This document shows, piece by piece, positions 13,999 to 20,627 of a stretch of 20,627 nucleotides of DNA. A program made the translations under genes and the position numbers. Each line of letters opens with the position of its first letter. Position 1 is the stretch's first letter. Source of the DNA: Acidilobaceae archaeon (GTDB lineage: Archaea > Thermoproteota > Thermoprotei_A > Sulfolobales > Acidilobaceae); the NCBI GenBank assembly GCA_026985385.1, contig JALSQM010000008.1, positions 1 through 20,627 on the forward strand. Reading direction: 5' to 3'. Below the pieces are notes generated by a model, which saw nothing but the letters and a program-made list of their open reading frames with translations, searched no databases and had not been told where the DNA came from.

Positions 13999-15972
13999 AT
14001 GGAGCCCGACGGACTCTGCGGTCAGGGCGTGGAGCCCGCCCTAGAGTTTAGGGCCCGCGTGAGCAGCGTTGTGAGGCCCTCGACGGGTTACAGGTGGTAT
14101 GGAGCACTCGTCGTTGAGGAGAGGGAGAGGGGCAGGGTAGCGCTCCTCATGACGGGATCAGTCGCCCAGTGGCTACAGCCGGGGGAGGAGGTTCTGGTCG
14201 AGGCATCCACGGAGCCGCACAGCTTCATTGGGGACCTCTCGGTCCTAGAGCCAGGCGAGTATAGGCTCACAAGGCTCACGAGGTGGGGCGAGGTACTGGT
14301 ATGGCCCCCCTGGTGTAGGAGCTACACCATCGAGAGGCCCTATTATAAGGGCGTGATAGTAGCTAGGGAGGCCGTTAGCGAGGAGGACTACGAGGCTATA
14401 GCAGGGTTGGAGCAGTATCACTACGCCAGCAAGGAGGAGCTGGTAGCTATATGGAAGTGCCCGCGCTGCGGGACCCTCGTCGAGGCTAATACGAGGCCTA
14501 AGTGCCCTAAATGCGGGTCCAGGATGATCCTCCAGGAGATAAGGGGGAGCCTGCCGAGCAGCAGGTTCCTAGTATTGGAACTCGTGACCAGGAGGCCCTA
14601 CGAGCCCCGCATAGTAGGCTATGTGAGGGTTGACACGCCGATACCCCTAATGCATAGGAGGATCCCGCTAGGGGATGGATCCTATACCGTGGAGAAGCTC
14701 ATCCGGGAAAAGGTCTTCCCACCGGACTGGTTCCACCCAACCTTCTGGCCGATAAAGCCGTCGGAGAGGAGGAGGATCCTAAGCATGTACAAGGAGCTAG
14801 CGCCAATCTACGGGAGAACACTCGCCAGGGCCATAGTGGGCTCTCGGATAGCGGAGGAGGCTCTTGCACGCGCCAACACCGCTGCCGCCAGGATAGCTAG
14901 GGTCGTCGTACACCCAGACTTCAGGGGCGGGGGTCTAGGGGTCCTCGCCGCGAAGGCGGCGGTCGAGTGGGTCAGGGAGCGGAGAGTACCGGAGATGAAG
15001 AGGGAGAAGCATATAGTGGAAACCATAGCTGCCATGGCCCGCTACAACCCCTTCTTCGAGAGGGCCGGGTTCAAGTACGTGTGGGACACGGCGAGTGGGA
15101 GGCCAGTATTAATGTACCCCCTCACCCAGGAGGCTAAGAAGAGGCTCGAGGAGTTCCTCTCTAAGGATCCCGTGGCGTCGAGGCATAGGGGCGTCCTCTA
15201 CAGGCCTCGTTACAGGCCTGGGGAGCCCCTGAGGGGGCCCATAAGGCTAGTTAACGTGGGGAAGGGCTACCGCAGCGAGTTGAGTCTAGAGGGGCTACCG
15301 GAGAAGATAGCCGATGCGTTAAAGGCGTTCGGAGTCGAGAGAAGGATTGTCGAGAGAAAGGTGCTCTACGATGTCAATATAACCATAAACCCCGGGGACA
15401 TAGTAGCCGTTGTCGGCGCCAGCGGCGCTGGGAAGACGACGCTGCTCAGATTAATAATAGGGGCCCTCAACCCCTCGCTTGCCGAGAAGCCCGAGTATAG
15501 GCCTGATGAGGGCACAATAGAGGCGCCCCCCAACCCCAGGCTTGCAGCCCTCATACCCGGAGAGCTAGAGCCCTCATTCGGGGGGTCGAGCCTCCTTGAG
15601 GAGATAGCCTCAATAACTGGCGACGTGCAAGAGGCACTGGAGGTTCTGAGTATAAGTGGGATCAGCGACGCAGTCCTCTACAGGGCCCGCTTTATAGAGC
15701 TGAGCACGGGCCAAAGGGAGCGGGCAAAGATAGCGGCGCTACTCGCCTCCAGGCCCAACGTGCTTGTAGTCGACGAGTTCATGGCCCACCTGGACCCGAC
15801 GACGGCTAGGTGGGTGGCGGGGAGGATATCGAGGGTTGCGAGGCAGCACGGGCTCACGGTGATAGCGGCCACTCATAGGAGGGAGGTCGTGGAGGCCCTC
15901 CAGCCGAGTAAAATACTGGTCGTGGGTTATGGGAGGGTCGCCGAGGCTAGCAGCGTGGAGGAGGCTATCTAG
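13999..15972 (+). CDS. Zinc-ribbon/GNAT acetyltransferase/ABC ATPase fusion protein (COG2401-like)
   Basis: A 657-residue soluble protein. Residues 15-105 form a beta-rich, possibly OB-like region. A zinc ribbon follows with C154, C157, C169 and C172. Residues about 185-375 contain a GNAT acetyltransferase domain, with the acetyl-CoA loop HPDFRGGGLG (305-314; R-x-x-G-x-G) and NPFFERAGFKYV near its end. The C-terminal third is an ABC ATPase: Walker A GASGAGKT (473-480), signature LSTGQ (568-572), Walker B VLVVDEF (588-594), D-loop HLDP and switch H626. No Gln is seen where the Q-loop should be (LIPGELEPSFGG). It has no membrane segment and no permease neighbour, so it is not an ordinary transporter subunit. 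The family is known as an ABC-type ATPase fused to a predicted acetyltransferase; its target is unknown. ATG 13999 follows an in-frame TTG (13996). Confidence 0.85.
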   Translation: MEPDGLCGQGVEPALEFRARVSSVVRPSTGYRWYGALVVEERERGRVALLMTGSVAQWLQPGEEVLVEASTEPHSFIGDLSVLEPGEYRLTRLTRWGEVLVWPPWCRSYTIERPYYKGVIVAREAVSEEDYEAIAGLEQYHYASKEELVAIWKCPRCGTLVEANTRPKCPKCGSRMILQEIRGSLPSSRFLVLELVTRRPYEPRIVGYVRVDTPIPLMHRRIPLGDGSYTVEKLIREKVFPPDWFHPTFWPIKPSERRRILSMYKELAPIYGRTLARAIVGSRIAEEALARANTAAARIARVVVHPDFRGGGLGVLAAKAAVEWVRERRVPEMKREKHIVETIAAMARYNPFFERAGFKYVWDTASGRPVLMYPLTQEAKKRLEEFLSKDPVASRHRGVLYRPRYRPGEPLRGPIRLVNVGKGYRSELSLEGLPEKIADALKAFGVERRIVERKVLYDVNITINPGDIVAVVGASGAGKTTLLRLIIGALNPSLAEKPEYRPDEGTIEAPPNPRLAALIPGELEPSFGGSSLLEEIASITGDVQEALEVLSISGISDAVLYRARFIELSTGQRERAKIAALLASRPNVLVVDEFMAHLDPTTARWVAGRISRVARQHGLTVIAATHRREVVEALQPSKILVVGYGRVAEASSVEEAI

Positions 15973-16316
15973 GCCTCTTCCTCCTCGAGCCCCTCCTCTT
16001 CCTCCTCCACCTCCTCCTCTAGAGCTAGGAGCCCCTTGGATATGGCCGCCCTCGCTATCCTCTCAGCCTCCCTCCTACTCCTAACCATCACTAAGGCGAG
16101 GTCTCCTATCTCCTCCACAACAACACCCTCAACGCCGCGTATAACATCATTAACACCATCGAGTTTGACCGGTATAACGTAGTAGCCGTGTGGATTCCTC
16201 CTAGCCAGGAGCTCGCGTACCAGCTCCTCAACACTCTTAGGCCTCCTAGGCAATGCGGGGCACCAGCGTGACACCCTGTAGCTGGGGGAGGTTAATTGCT
16301 TGCCCTGCGCCCCCAC
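15969..16316 (-). CDS. Hypothetical protein with glutamate-rich C-terminal tail
   Basis: Up to 115 residues; I do not recognise the family. The core (about 28-97) has PKSVEELVRELLARRNPHGYY, a probable strand VIPVKL, then VEGVVVEEIGDLALVMV and a helix EAERIARAAISKGLL, suggesting a small alpha/beta domain. Residues 100-115 contain 12 glutamates. The longest start is GTG 16316, which overlaps the end of the upstream MFS gene by 25 bases; GTG 16274 or TTG 16253 would avoid the overlap, and the latter fits the beginning of the recognisable core. The stop overlaps that of the GNAT-ABC gene in a shared CTAG (15969-15972). It is probably cotranscribed with the MFS gene. Regular codon use and the tight packing argue that it is real. 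Confidence 0.68.
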   Translation of the reverse strand: MGAQGKQLTSPSYRVSRWCPALPRRPKSVEELVRELLARRNPHGYYVIPVKLDGVNDVIRGVEGVVVEEIGDLALVMVRSRREAERIARAAISKGLLALEEEVEEEEEGLEEEEA

Positions 16317-17422
16317 CTCAGGTATGGCGCTAGAGCTGCTAGGGAGGAGGCTAGAAGCGCTATCGTGGCGTACTCGACGGTTGAGAGGCCTCTACCTCTT
16401 ATGAGGGCCGAGAGGGGGACTAGGAGGAAGCCGCTTAAGCTGAAGGAGAACGAGGCTATCCCGGCGGCTGTCGCTTGGAGGGATCTGGGCAGCCTCGTTG
16501 ACAGGGACATCATTGCTCCAACGTCCCTGAAGGGGTATATGGGTATAAGCCAGAGTGCCGCGAGCATGGCTCCGTGGGCTAGGGTCATGGCGTAGGATAG
16601 GGGTATATAGGCAAGCGTTGATAGGGCGTAGAGCCTCAGGTGCCCGATCCTGTCGGAGGCAGCGCCGGCCAGGGGCCTCACTGCCGCTCCTATGAGGGCG
16701 GTGGCTGTTGAGAACACGAGGCTGTAGAGGAGGGGGTTACCTATCTCCGCCTTCATCTTGAGTGATATCGAGTTGGCGAATAGGCTGAGCGCCGACGCCG
16801 ATAGTATCATCGAGGCGGAGAGCGGTGCAACCCTCACAAGCCCATTAGCTACGTCTCTAAGCCCCGGTTTTTCGGAGGCCTCTAAGTGGCCGGGGGTAGA
16901 GGCTACCGCGACAGAGTAGCCCGCCGCCACAAGTAGGCCCGCTACAGCATACTCAACCCTAGCTCCGAGGCCGTGTAGGAGTCCTGCAGCGAGCCCCCCG
17001 AGGGCCCAGCCAACGCTGCCCCCAATCGCTATCACACTATAGAGGTAGCCGCTGCCCGAGACGCCCGCGAGGAGCGCCCCCGAGTAGGCGGTGTAGGCTA
17101 TAGAGTGGAAGGAGGAGGCGCAGGCAGCGAGGAGTGGGAGGCGCCTCACACCCACGAGGCCCATCGGCAGCGTGGCGCCAGCCTCGCCGAAGCCTAGGAG
17201 CATCGCCCTCCTCCTGCCCAGCCTATCAGCGGCGTATCCAGTGGCCAGGGAGAGGAGTAGGGGAGCACTCTCAGCCGCCGCTACCAGCGCTATGAAGGAG
17301 TAGTTGAGCCCCATAGTCTCCTCGACATACATGCGCGTATACGTATAGTAGACCCCATAGCCCGCCCAGTAGAGCAGCTGGGCCGCCAGGTATCCGAGGA
17401 TCCACCCCCTCACACCCCTCAC
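16292..17422 (-). CDS. Major facilitator superfamily (MFS) transporter
   Basis: A 376-residue membrane protein with about eleven or twelve hydrophobic segments, short for an MFS protein. The signature loop between helices 2 and 3 is present as GYAADRLGRRRAM (residues 62-74), and its counterpart in the second half is GAASDRIGHLRL (253-264), showing the two-fold repeat of the fold. The substrate cannot be deduced. The start is GTG 17422; a second GTG three codons later is an alternative. It is divergent from the UPF0282 gene across a 42-base gap and leads the hypothetical acidic-tailed gene, with which it overlaps. Nothing suggests truncation. Confidence 0.88.
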   Translation of the reverse strand: MRGVRGWILGYLAAQLLYWAGYGVYYTYTRMYVEETMGLNYSFIALVAAAESAPLLLSLATGYAADRLGRRRAMLLGFGEAGATLPMGLVGVRRLPLLAACASSFHSIAYTAYSGALLAGVSGSGYLYSVIAIGGSVGWALGGLAAGLLHGLGARVEYAVAGLLVAAGYSVAVASTPGHLEASEKPGLRDVANGLVRVAPLSASMILSASALSLFANSISLKMKAEIGNPLLYSLVFSTATALIGAAVRPLAGAASDRIGHLRLYALSTLAYIPLSYAMTLAHGAMLAALWLIPIYPFRDVGAMMSLSTRLPRSLQATAAGIASFSFSLSGFLLVPLSALIRGRGLSTVEYATIALLASSLAALAPYLRWGRRASN

Positions 17423-17464
17423 GGCGGCCGTGGGGCCTCCCCCGAGCGTGGAGGAAGCCGTGTC

Positions 17465-18598
17465 GTGGAGGCCTACTTAAACCTCGGGCCCCCGGGTACT
17501 CCTAGGGCGCTTCTTTTGGGTGGCGAGGCCCTGCTAGGGGGCTCCCTGGAGATCCTATGGTTCGACAGCTTGGGGGCGAAGTCATCCTCGATCTGCATCA
17601 GGGGAGCGAACTGCGTAATACTCGTGGATCCCGGGGCCGCCGAGATGCAGCCGAGCTATCCGCTCCCTAAGAGCGAGAAGAGCAGGCTACGCAGGGAGGC
17701 GGCCCTAAAGATAAGGGCCTGCCTGGAGGAGTCCGAGGTCGTTATAATAACCCACTATCACTGGGATCACGCGCCCAGGCCCGGCGGGGACATACTAGTC
17801 CCGAGCCTGCTGAGGGGCAAGCTGGTGTTAGCGAAGAACCCTAACATCTACATAAACGAGAGTCAGTGGAAGAGGGCTCGAAAGCTTTACGCAGAACTCG
17901 GCTGCCCCACCGAGGAGCCCCCCGGGGAGCCAGGTGAGATCCCTGACCCCCTAGCGGAGCTACCGATAGCGTCGTCTAGGAGATTCCCCGGCTACGACTC
18001 TAGGAGGGCCGAGCTGCTCTCGCGTGGGCGCTCCTGGTTTAAGGGCCTCTGGAGGAAGTGGTGGAGTAGCCCCTGGATATCTGAAGGCGCCTGCAGCGGA
18101 GGCGTTAGGATTCGGTGGATCGACTCCGAGAGCGTGGAGGTCTGCGGGGTCCATCTAAGGTTCACGCCCCCCTGGTTCCATGGCGTCGAGTTCGACAGAA
18201 CCGGGTGGGTGGTGGGGTTCGAGGCCTCGCTCCCCCAGGGGAGGCTCTTCTACTCAAGCGATGTAATGGGCCCCATAATAGAGGATTATGCCGAGTACAT
18301 TGCGGGGCTACGACCGGATGTCCTAGTGCTCGACGGGCCCCCCACCTACCTATACCCTTACATGTTCAACAGGATAAACCTGGGGAGGGCGGTGGATAAC
18401 GGCGTGCTCATAGTGGAGTCCGGGGTCGGAAACATAATCTACGACCACCACCTCCTGAGGGAGGCTAGGTGGAGGGAGAGGGTTAGAAGGGTCCTGGAGG
18501 CCGCTGCCAAGTCGCCTGCGAGGCTTGCGACGGCGGCCGAGTACCTGGGTAGGAGGCCCCTGATAGACGAGCTGGCGGGGGCGGGGCGCCATGGCTAG
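17465..18598 (+). CDS. UPF0282 family metallo-beta-lactamase-fold protein
   Basis: Up to 377 residues. Family signatures are ILWFDSLGAKSSSICI, ILVDPGAAEMQPSYPLP, the metal motif HYHWDH (97-102), KNPNIYINESQWKRARKLY, PPWFHGVEF, LFYSSDVMGPIIEDYAEYI, VLVLDGPPTYLYPY and IIYDHHLLREARWRERV. This is the UPF0282 (COG2248) archaeal branch, whose biochemical role is unknown. Between residues about 145 and 220 lies a Pro- and Trp-rich stretch (WFKGLWRKWWSSPW) that I think is longer than in many relatives. The longest start is GTG 17465; TTG 17516 fits the family N-terminus and a TATA-like box better. The 3' end overlaps the Dph6 gene by eight bases, so the two are translated from one message. Confidence 0.82.
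   Translation: MEAYLNLGPPGTPRALLLGGEALLGGSLEILWFDSLGAKSSSICIRGANCVILVDPGAAEMQPSYPLPKSEKSRLRREAALKIRACLEESEVVIITHYHWDHAPRPGGDILVPSLLRGKLVLAKNPNIYINESQWKRARKLYAELGCPTEEPPGEPGEIPDPLAELPIASSRRFPGYDSRRAELLSRGRSWFKGLWRKWWSSPWISEGACSGGVRIRWIDSESVEVCGVHLRFTPPWFHGVEFDRTGWVVGFEASLPQGRLFYSSDVMGPIIEDYAEYIAGLRPDVLVLDGPPTYLYPYMFNRINLGRAVDNGVLIVESGVGNIIYDHHLLREARWRERVRRVLEAAAKSPARLATAAEYLGRRPLIDELAGAGRHG
17475..17482. promoter_or_regulatory. TATA-like element near the UPF0282/MFS divergent starts
   Basis: ACTTAAAC reads GTTTAAGT on the other strand. On the - strand it would place transcription start about 30 bases before the MFS GTG (17422). On the + strand it would start transcription near 17505, which lies after the longest UPF0282 start (17465) but before a TTG at 17516. 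The octamer is identical to the tRNA-Ser promoter element. Confidence 0.4.
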
Positions 18599-19325
18599 GA
18601 GGGTGTGCTCCCTGCTCAGCGGCGGTAAGGATAGCAACTACGCCCTCTACCGGGCTGTGGAGGAGGGCTACGAGGTCGCATGCATAGCGAGCGCGGCGCC
18701 CGCTAGGAGTGATAGCTGGATGTTCCACACGCCGGCAGTCAACCTGGCCAGGCTCCAGGCCAGGGCCATGGGCCTCGAGGGGGTTCACGTGGAGGTACCC
18801 GTGTCGGGGGTGAAGGAGAGGGAGGTGGCGGAGCTTGAGGAGGCCTTGAGGGCGCTTAAGGCTAGGTACGACTTCGACGTCCTAGTCGTGGGGGGTATAG
18901 CGAGCCGCTACCAGAAGGAGAGGTTCGAGCGCATAGCGAGGGCCATCGGGGCTAGGCTCTACTCGCCCCAGTGGGGCCTCGATGCGGGTGAGTACCTTAG
19001 GGAGCTTGTCCGCTTAGGCTTCCGCTTCACCCTAGTCAGAGTGGCGACCATGGGACTCCCATGCAGCTGGCTCGGCAGGGTAGTGGATGAGCGCCTCGTG
19101 GAGGAGATTATATCGAGGGCTGAGAGGTACGGTTTCCACCCAGCCCTCGAGGGGGGAGAGGGTGAGACGCTCGTCCTCTGGCAGCCACTCTACGTTAAAG
19201 GGAGCCTCTGGCTGAGGGCCTCCCCTAGGATATACAGTGAGTTCGAGTGCGAGTTGGAGGTACTAGATGCGGGTATAACCCCGGTGAGGGGGGATGGACG
19301 GGTCGAGCTAGATGGCCCCGGTTAG
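18591..19325 (+). CDS. dph6: Diphthine-ammonia ligase (Dph6, MJ0570/adenine nucleotide alpha-hydrolase-like family)
   Basis: A 244-residue enzyme expected to perform the last step of diphthamide synthesis, ATP-dependent amidation of diphthine on elongation factor 2. The PP-loop SGGKDS is at residues 10-15. Family stretches follow: HTPAVNLARLQARAMG, VVGGIASRYQKERFERIA, LYSPQWGLDAGEYLRELV, LPCSWLGRVVDE and the C-terminal ALEGGEGETLVLWQPLY. The length is normal for the archaeal form. ATG 18591 is preceded by a G-rich stretch and overlaps the UPF0282 gene by eight bases. The stop TAG overlaps the leuS stop on the other strand. Proteins of this family were formerly called ATP-binding proteins of unknown role; the diphthamide assignment comes from the family, not from this sequence. 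Confidence 0.88.
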   Translation: MARRVCSLLSGGKDSNYALYRAVEEGYEVACIASAAPARSDSWMFHTPAVNLARLQARAMGLEGVHVEVPVSGVKEREVAELEEALRALKARYDFDVLVVGGIASRYQKERFERIARAIGARLYSPQWGLDAGEYLRELVRLGFRFTLVRVATMGLPCSWLGRVVDERLVEEIISRAERYGFHPALEGGEGETLVLWQPLYVKGSLWLRASPRIYSEFECELEVLDAGITPVRGDGRVELDGPG

Positions 19326-20627
19326 GAGTGTGTAGCGTAGAGGGCGGGCTTCCCGGGTAGGGCCTGCCCCCTCTTAGGCGCCCCGCTCTCCTCCTCGATC
19401 TCGACTACCACCTTAACCCCCAGCTCCCTCGAGAGGAACTCCGAGGCCTCGCTGAGCGCCCTGAGCTCGGCTCTCCTATCGACCAGCCTCTCCAGGACCT
19501 CGGGGTTCTTCAGGATAAGGCCGACGATCCTCCCCGCCTTACCCCTCTCGGGGCCGCTGAGCCTCCTCATGGCCTCCCTAATGGCATCCTTTAGCGCTGG
19601 CTTCTCCCTTCTAGCAGCTTCGAGCTCTTTGAGGAAGCGGTACTTCCACTCGGCGGCCACTATGACGTGGAGGGTGTCTGCTCCCCGCGCGAATTTGAGT
19701 ACCTCCCTAGCGTCCTCCAGGACAGACCTAACTATCTCCTCGGATCTGAGGGCCTCCTCGCTTATCCTATCCCTCCTAGCCTCCGGCCAGGGGGCCGTGC
19801 TGGCGAAGCCCTCCTTACCTATGATCTCCCAAGCCTCCTCTGCTACGTGAGGCGCCACGGGGGCTATCATGAGTGTGACGGCCTCGATGTACCTGGCTAG
19901 TAGATCCCTGTGGGGCGTGCCCGCCCTCCTGATATACCAGCGGTAGGCCGATTGGAGGTTGTAGTAGGCCTTGATGAGGGCGGTTCTATACTCCATCCTC
20001 TCCATGTGCTCCGTCACCTCCTCTATCGTCTTCTCCAGCACGCTCTCAAACCAGCTGTCGACGTAGAGCCACTCGCTTCTCCCCCTACCATAGTTCTTCT
20101 TGACGAAGTCGAGCCAGCCGAGTAGCTCCTCCACGGCCTTATCAGCCACCGTGGGCTCGAAGTTGGCATCGTCCAACCCGGGGTCGGCGCCTGCCAGCAC
20201 CTCAGCCCACCTGGTGGCGTCGGCCCCCCACCACTCCAGGGCTTGTCTGAGGAGTATGAAGTTCCCCTTGCTCTTGGACATCTTCTCCCCGCCTATGAGG
20301 ACCCAGCCGTTTATGCCGATGCCCCTCGGCCAGTGCCTCGGCTCGAAGATGGCTACGTGGTGGAATATGAAGAAGACTAGGTGGTTCTGTATTAGATCCT
20401 TCCCGCTGACCCTCAAGTCCACGGGGTACCAGTAGAGGAACTCCCTCCTCATCTCCTCTAGGAGGCTGGAGGGGATCCCTGTTCTACGCTCGATCTCCCG
20501 GGGATCCCCCCTCCCGAGGAATATGTAGTCGAACACCTCGGGCTCGAGCTGCTCGGCTCTTATACCGTAGGCCTCGGGGTGCTGGGTGTACTTCGCTATG
20601 GTGTAGTAGGCCATGTATATCGTCGAG
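19322..20627 (-). CDS. leuS: Leucyl-tRNA synthetase, C-terminal part
   Basis: The frame remains open to the window edge, so the N-terminal half (catalytic core start and editing domain) is missing. The visible part begins STIYMAYYTIAKY, then DLRVSGKDLIQNHLVFFIFHH, and the class I signature KMSKS (near 20284-20270) in GEKMSKSKGNFILLRQALEW. The RWAEVLAGADPGLDDANF and APVAPHVAEEAWE segments of the anticodon-binding helical domain follow. The C-terminal ALPGKPALY is typical of archaeal class I synthetases. About 435 residues are present of an expected 950 or so. The leucine assignment rests on overall archaeal LeuRS resemblance. The stop TAA overlaps the dph6 stop tail to tail. Confidence 0.93.
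   Translation of the reverse strand, partial: STIYMAYYTIAKYTQHPEAYGIRAEQLEPEVFDYIFLGRGDPREIERRTGIPSSLLEEMRREFLYWYPVDLRVSGKDLIQNHLVFFIFHHVAIFEPRHWPRGIGINGWVLIGGEKMSKSKGNFILLRQALEWWGADATRWAEVLAGADPGLDDANFEPTVADKAVEELLGWLDFVKKNYGRGRSEWLYVDSWFESVLEKTIEEVTEHMERMEYRTALIKAYYNLQSAYRWYIRRAGTPHRDLLARYIEAVTLMIAPVAPHVAEEAWEIIGKEGFASTAPWPEARRDRISEEALRSEEIVRSVLEDAREVLKFARGADTLHVIVAAEWKYRFLKELEAARREKPALKDAIREAMRRLSGPERGKAGRIVGLILKNPEVLERLVDRRAELRALSEASEFLSRELGVKVVVEIEEESGAPKRGQALPGKPALYATHS

Noticed and set aside
15360..15972. ABC ATPase read as a transporter subunit
   Set aside because: The domain is fused to zinc-ribbon and GNAT domains and there is no ABC permease or binding protein next to it; the nearby MFS protein does not use an ATPase.

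Overview
The window looks like chromosomal DNA of a hyperthermophilic crenarchaeon, most like Desulfurococcales or a relative. The evidence is the split RNA polymerase genes rpoA1/rpoA2, archaeal-type S12, S7, S10, L30e, NusA and EF-1alpha, many GTG and TTG starts, heavy use of AGG and ATA codons, high GC (estimated by eye, not computed), TATA-like promoters, and a tRNA with an encoded CCA. The genus cannot be told from this sequence alone.

Bases 1-9419 hold the core transcription/translation cluster on the + strand: the 3' end of rpoB, rpoA1, rpoA2, rpl30e, nusA, rps12, then rps7, the EF-1alpha gene, rps10 and tRNA-Ser(GGA). From rpoB to rpl30e the genes overlap or nearly abut, and G-rich ribosome binding sites sit about 6 bases before each start. 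The order is interrupted once: a DUF151/bifunctional-nuclease-family gene on the - strand lies between rps12 and rps7. The EF-1alpha and rps10 genes each have their own TATA-like box, so the cluster is probably more than one transcription unit.

Bases 9452-13828 are metabolic. A UlaG-like metallo-beta-lactamase-fold hydrolase (-) is divergent from a pgk-gap pair (+), and the two sides appear to share one TATA element. Pgk and the archaeal-type Gap catalyse consecutive steps of the lower glycolytic/gluconeogenic pathway. A LysN/aromatic-type PLP aminotransferase follows with its own promoter.

Bases 13999-20627 are less conventional. They hold a soluble multidomain protein (N-terminal beta-rich region, zinc ribbon, GNAT acetyltransferase domain, ABC ATPase); a small acidic-tailed hypothetical protein and an MFS transporter on the - strand; a UPF0282 metallo-beta-lactamase-fold protein overlapping a diphthine-ammonia ligase (Dph6) gene on the + strand; and the 3' part of leuS on the - strand, cut by the window edge. 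Two convergent pairs meet with stop codons overlapping in 4 bases.

No CRISPR array, insertion sequence, integrase or prophage was seen. No gene-free stretch exceeds 300 bases. The largest gaps are 5860-6032 (nothing recognised), 7245-7404 (EF-1alpha promoter and leader), 9156-9330 (hairpin, AT-rich island, tRNA promoter), 12480-12598 (tandem repeat, T-rich tract, promoter) and 13829-13998 (T-rich tract, promoter). The most unusual protein is the zinc-ribbon/GNAT/ABC fusion. The most suggestive pairing is UPF0282 with Dph6.
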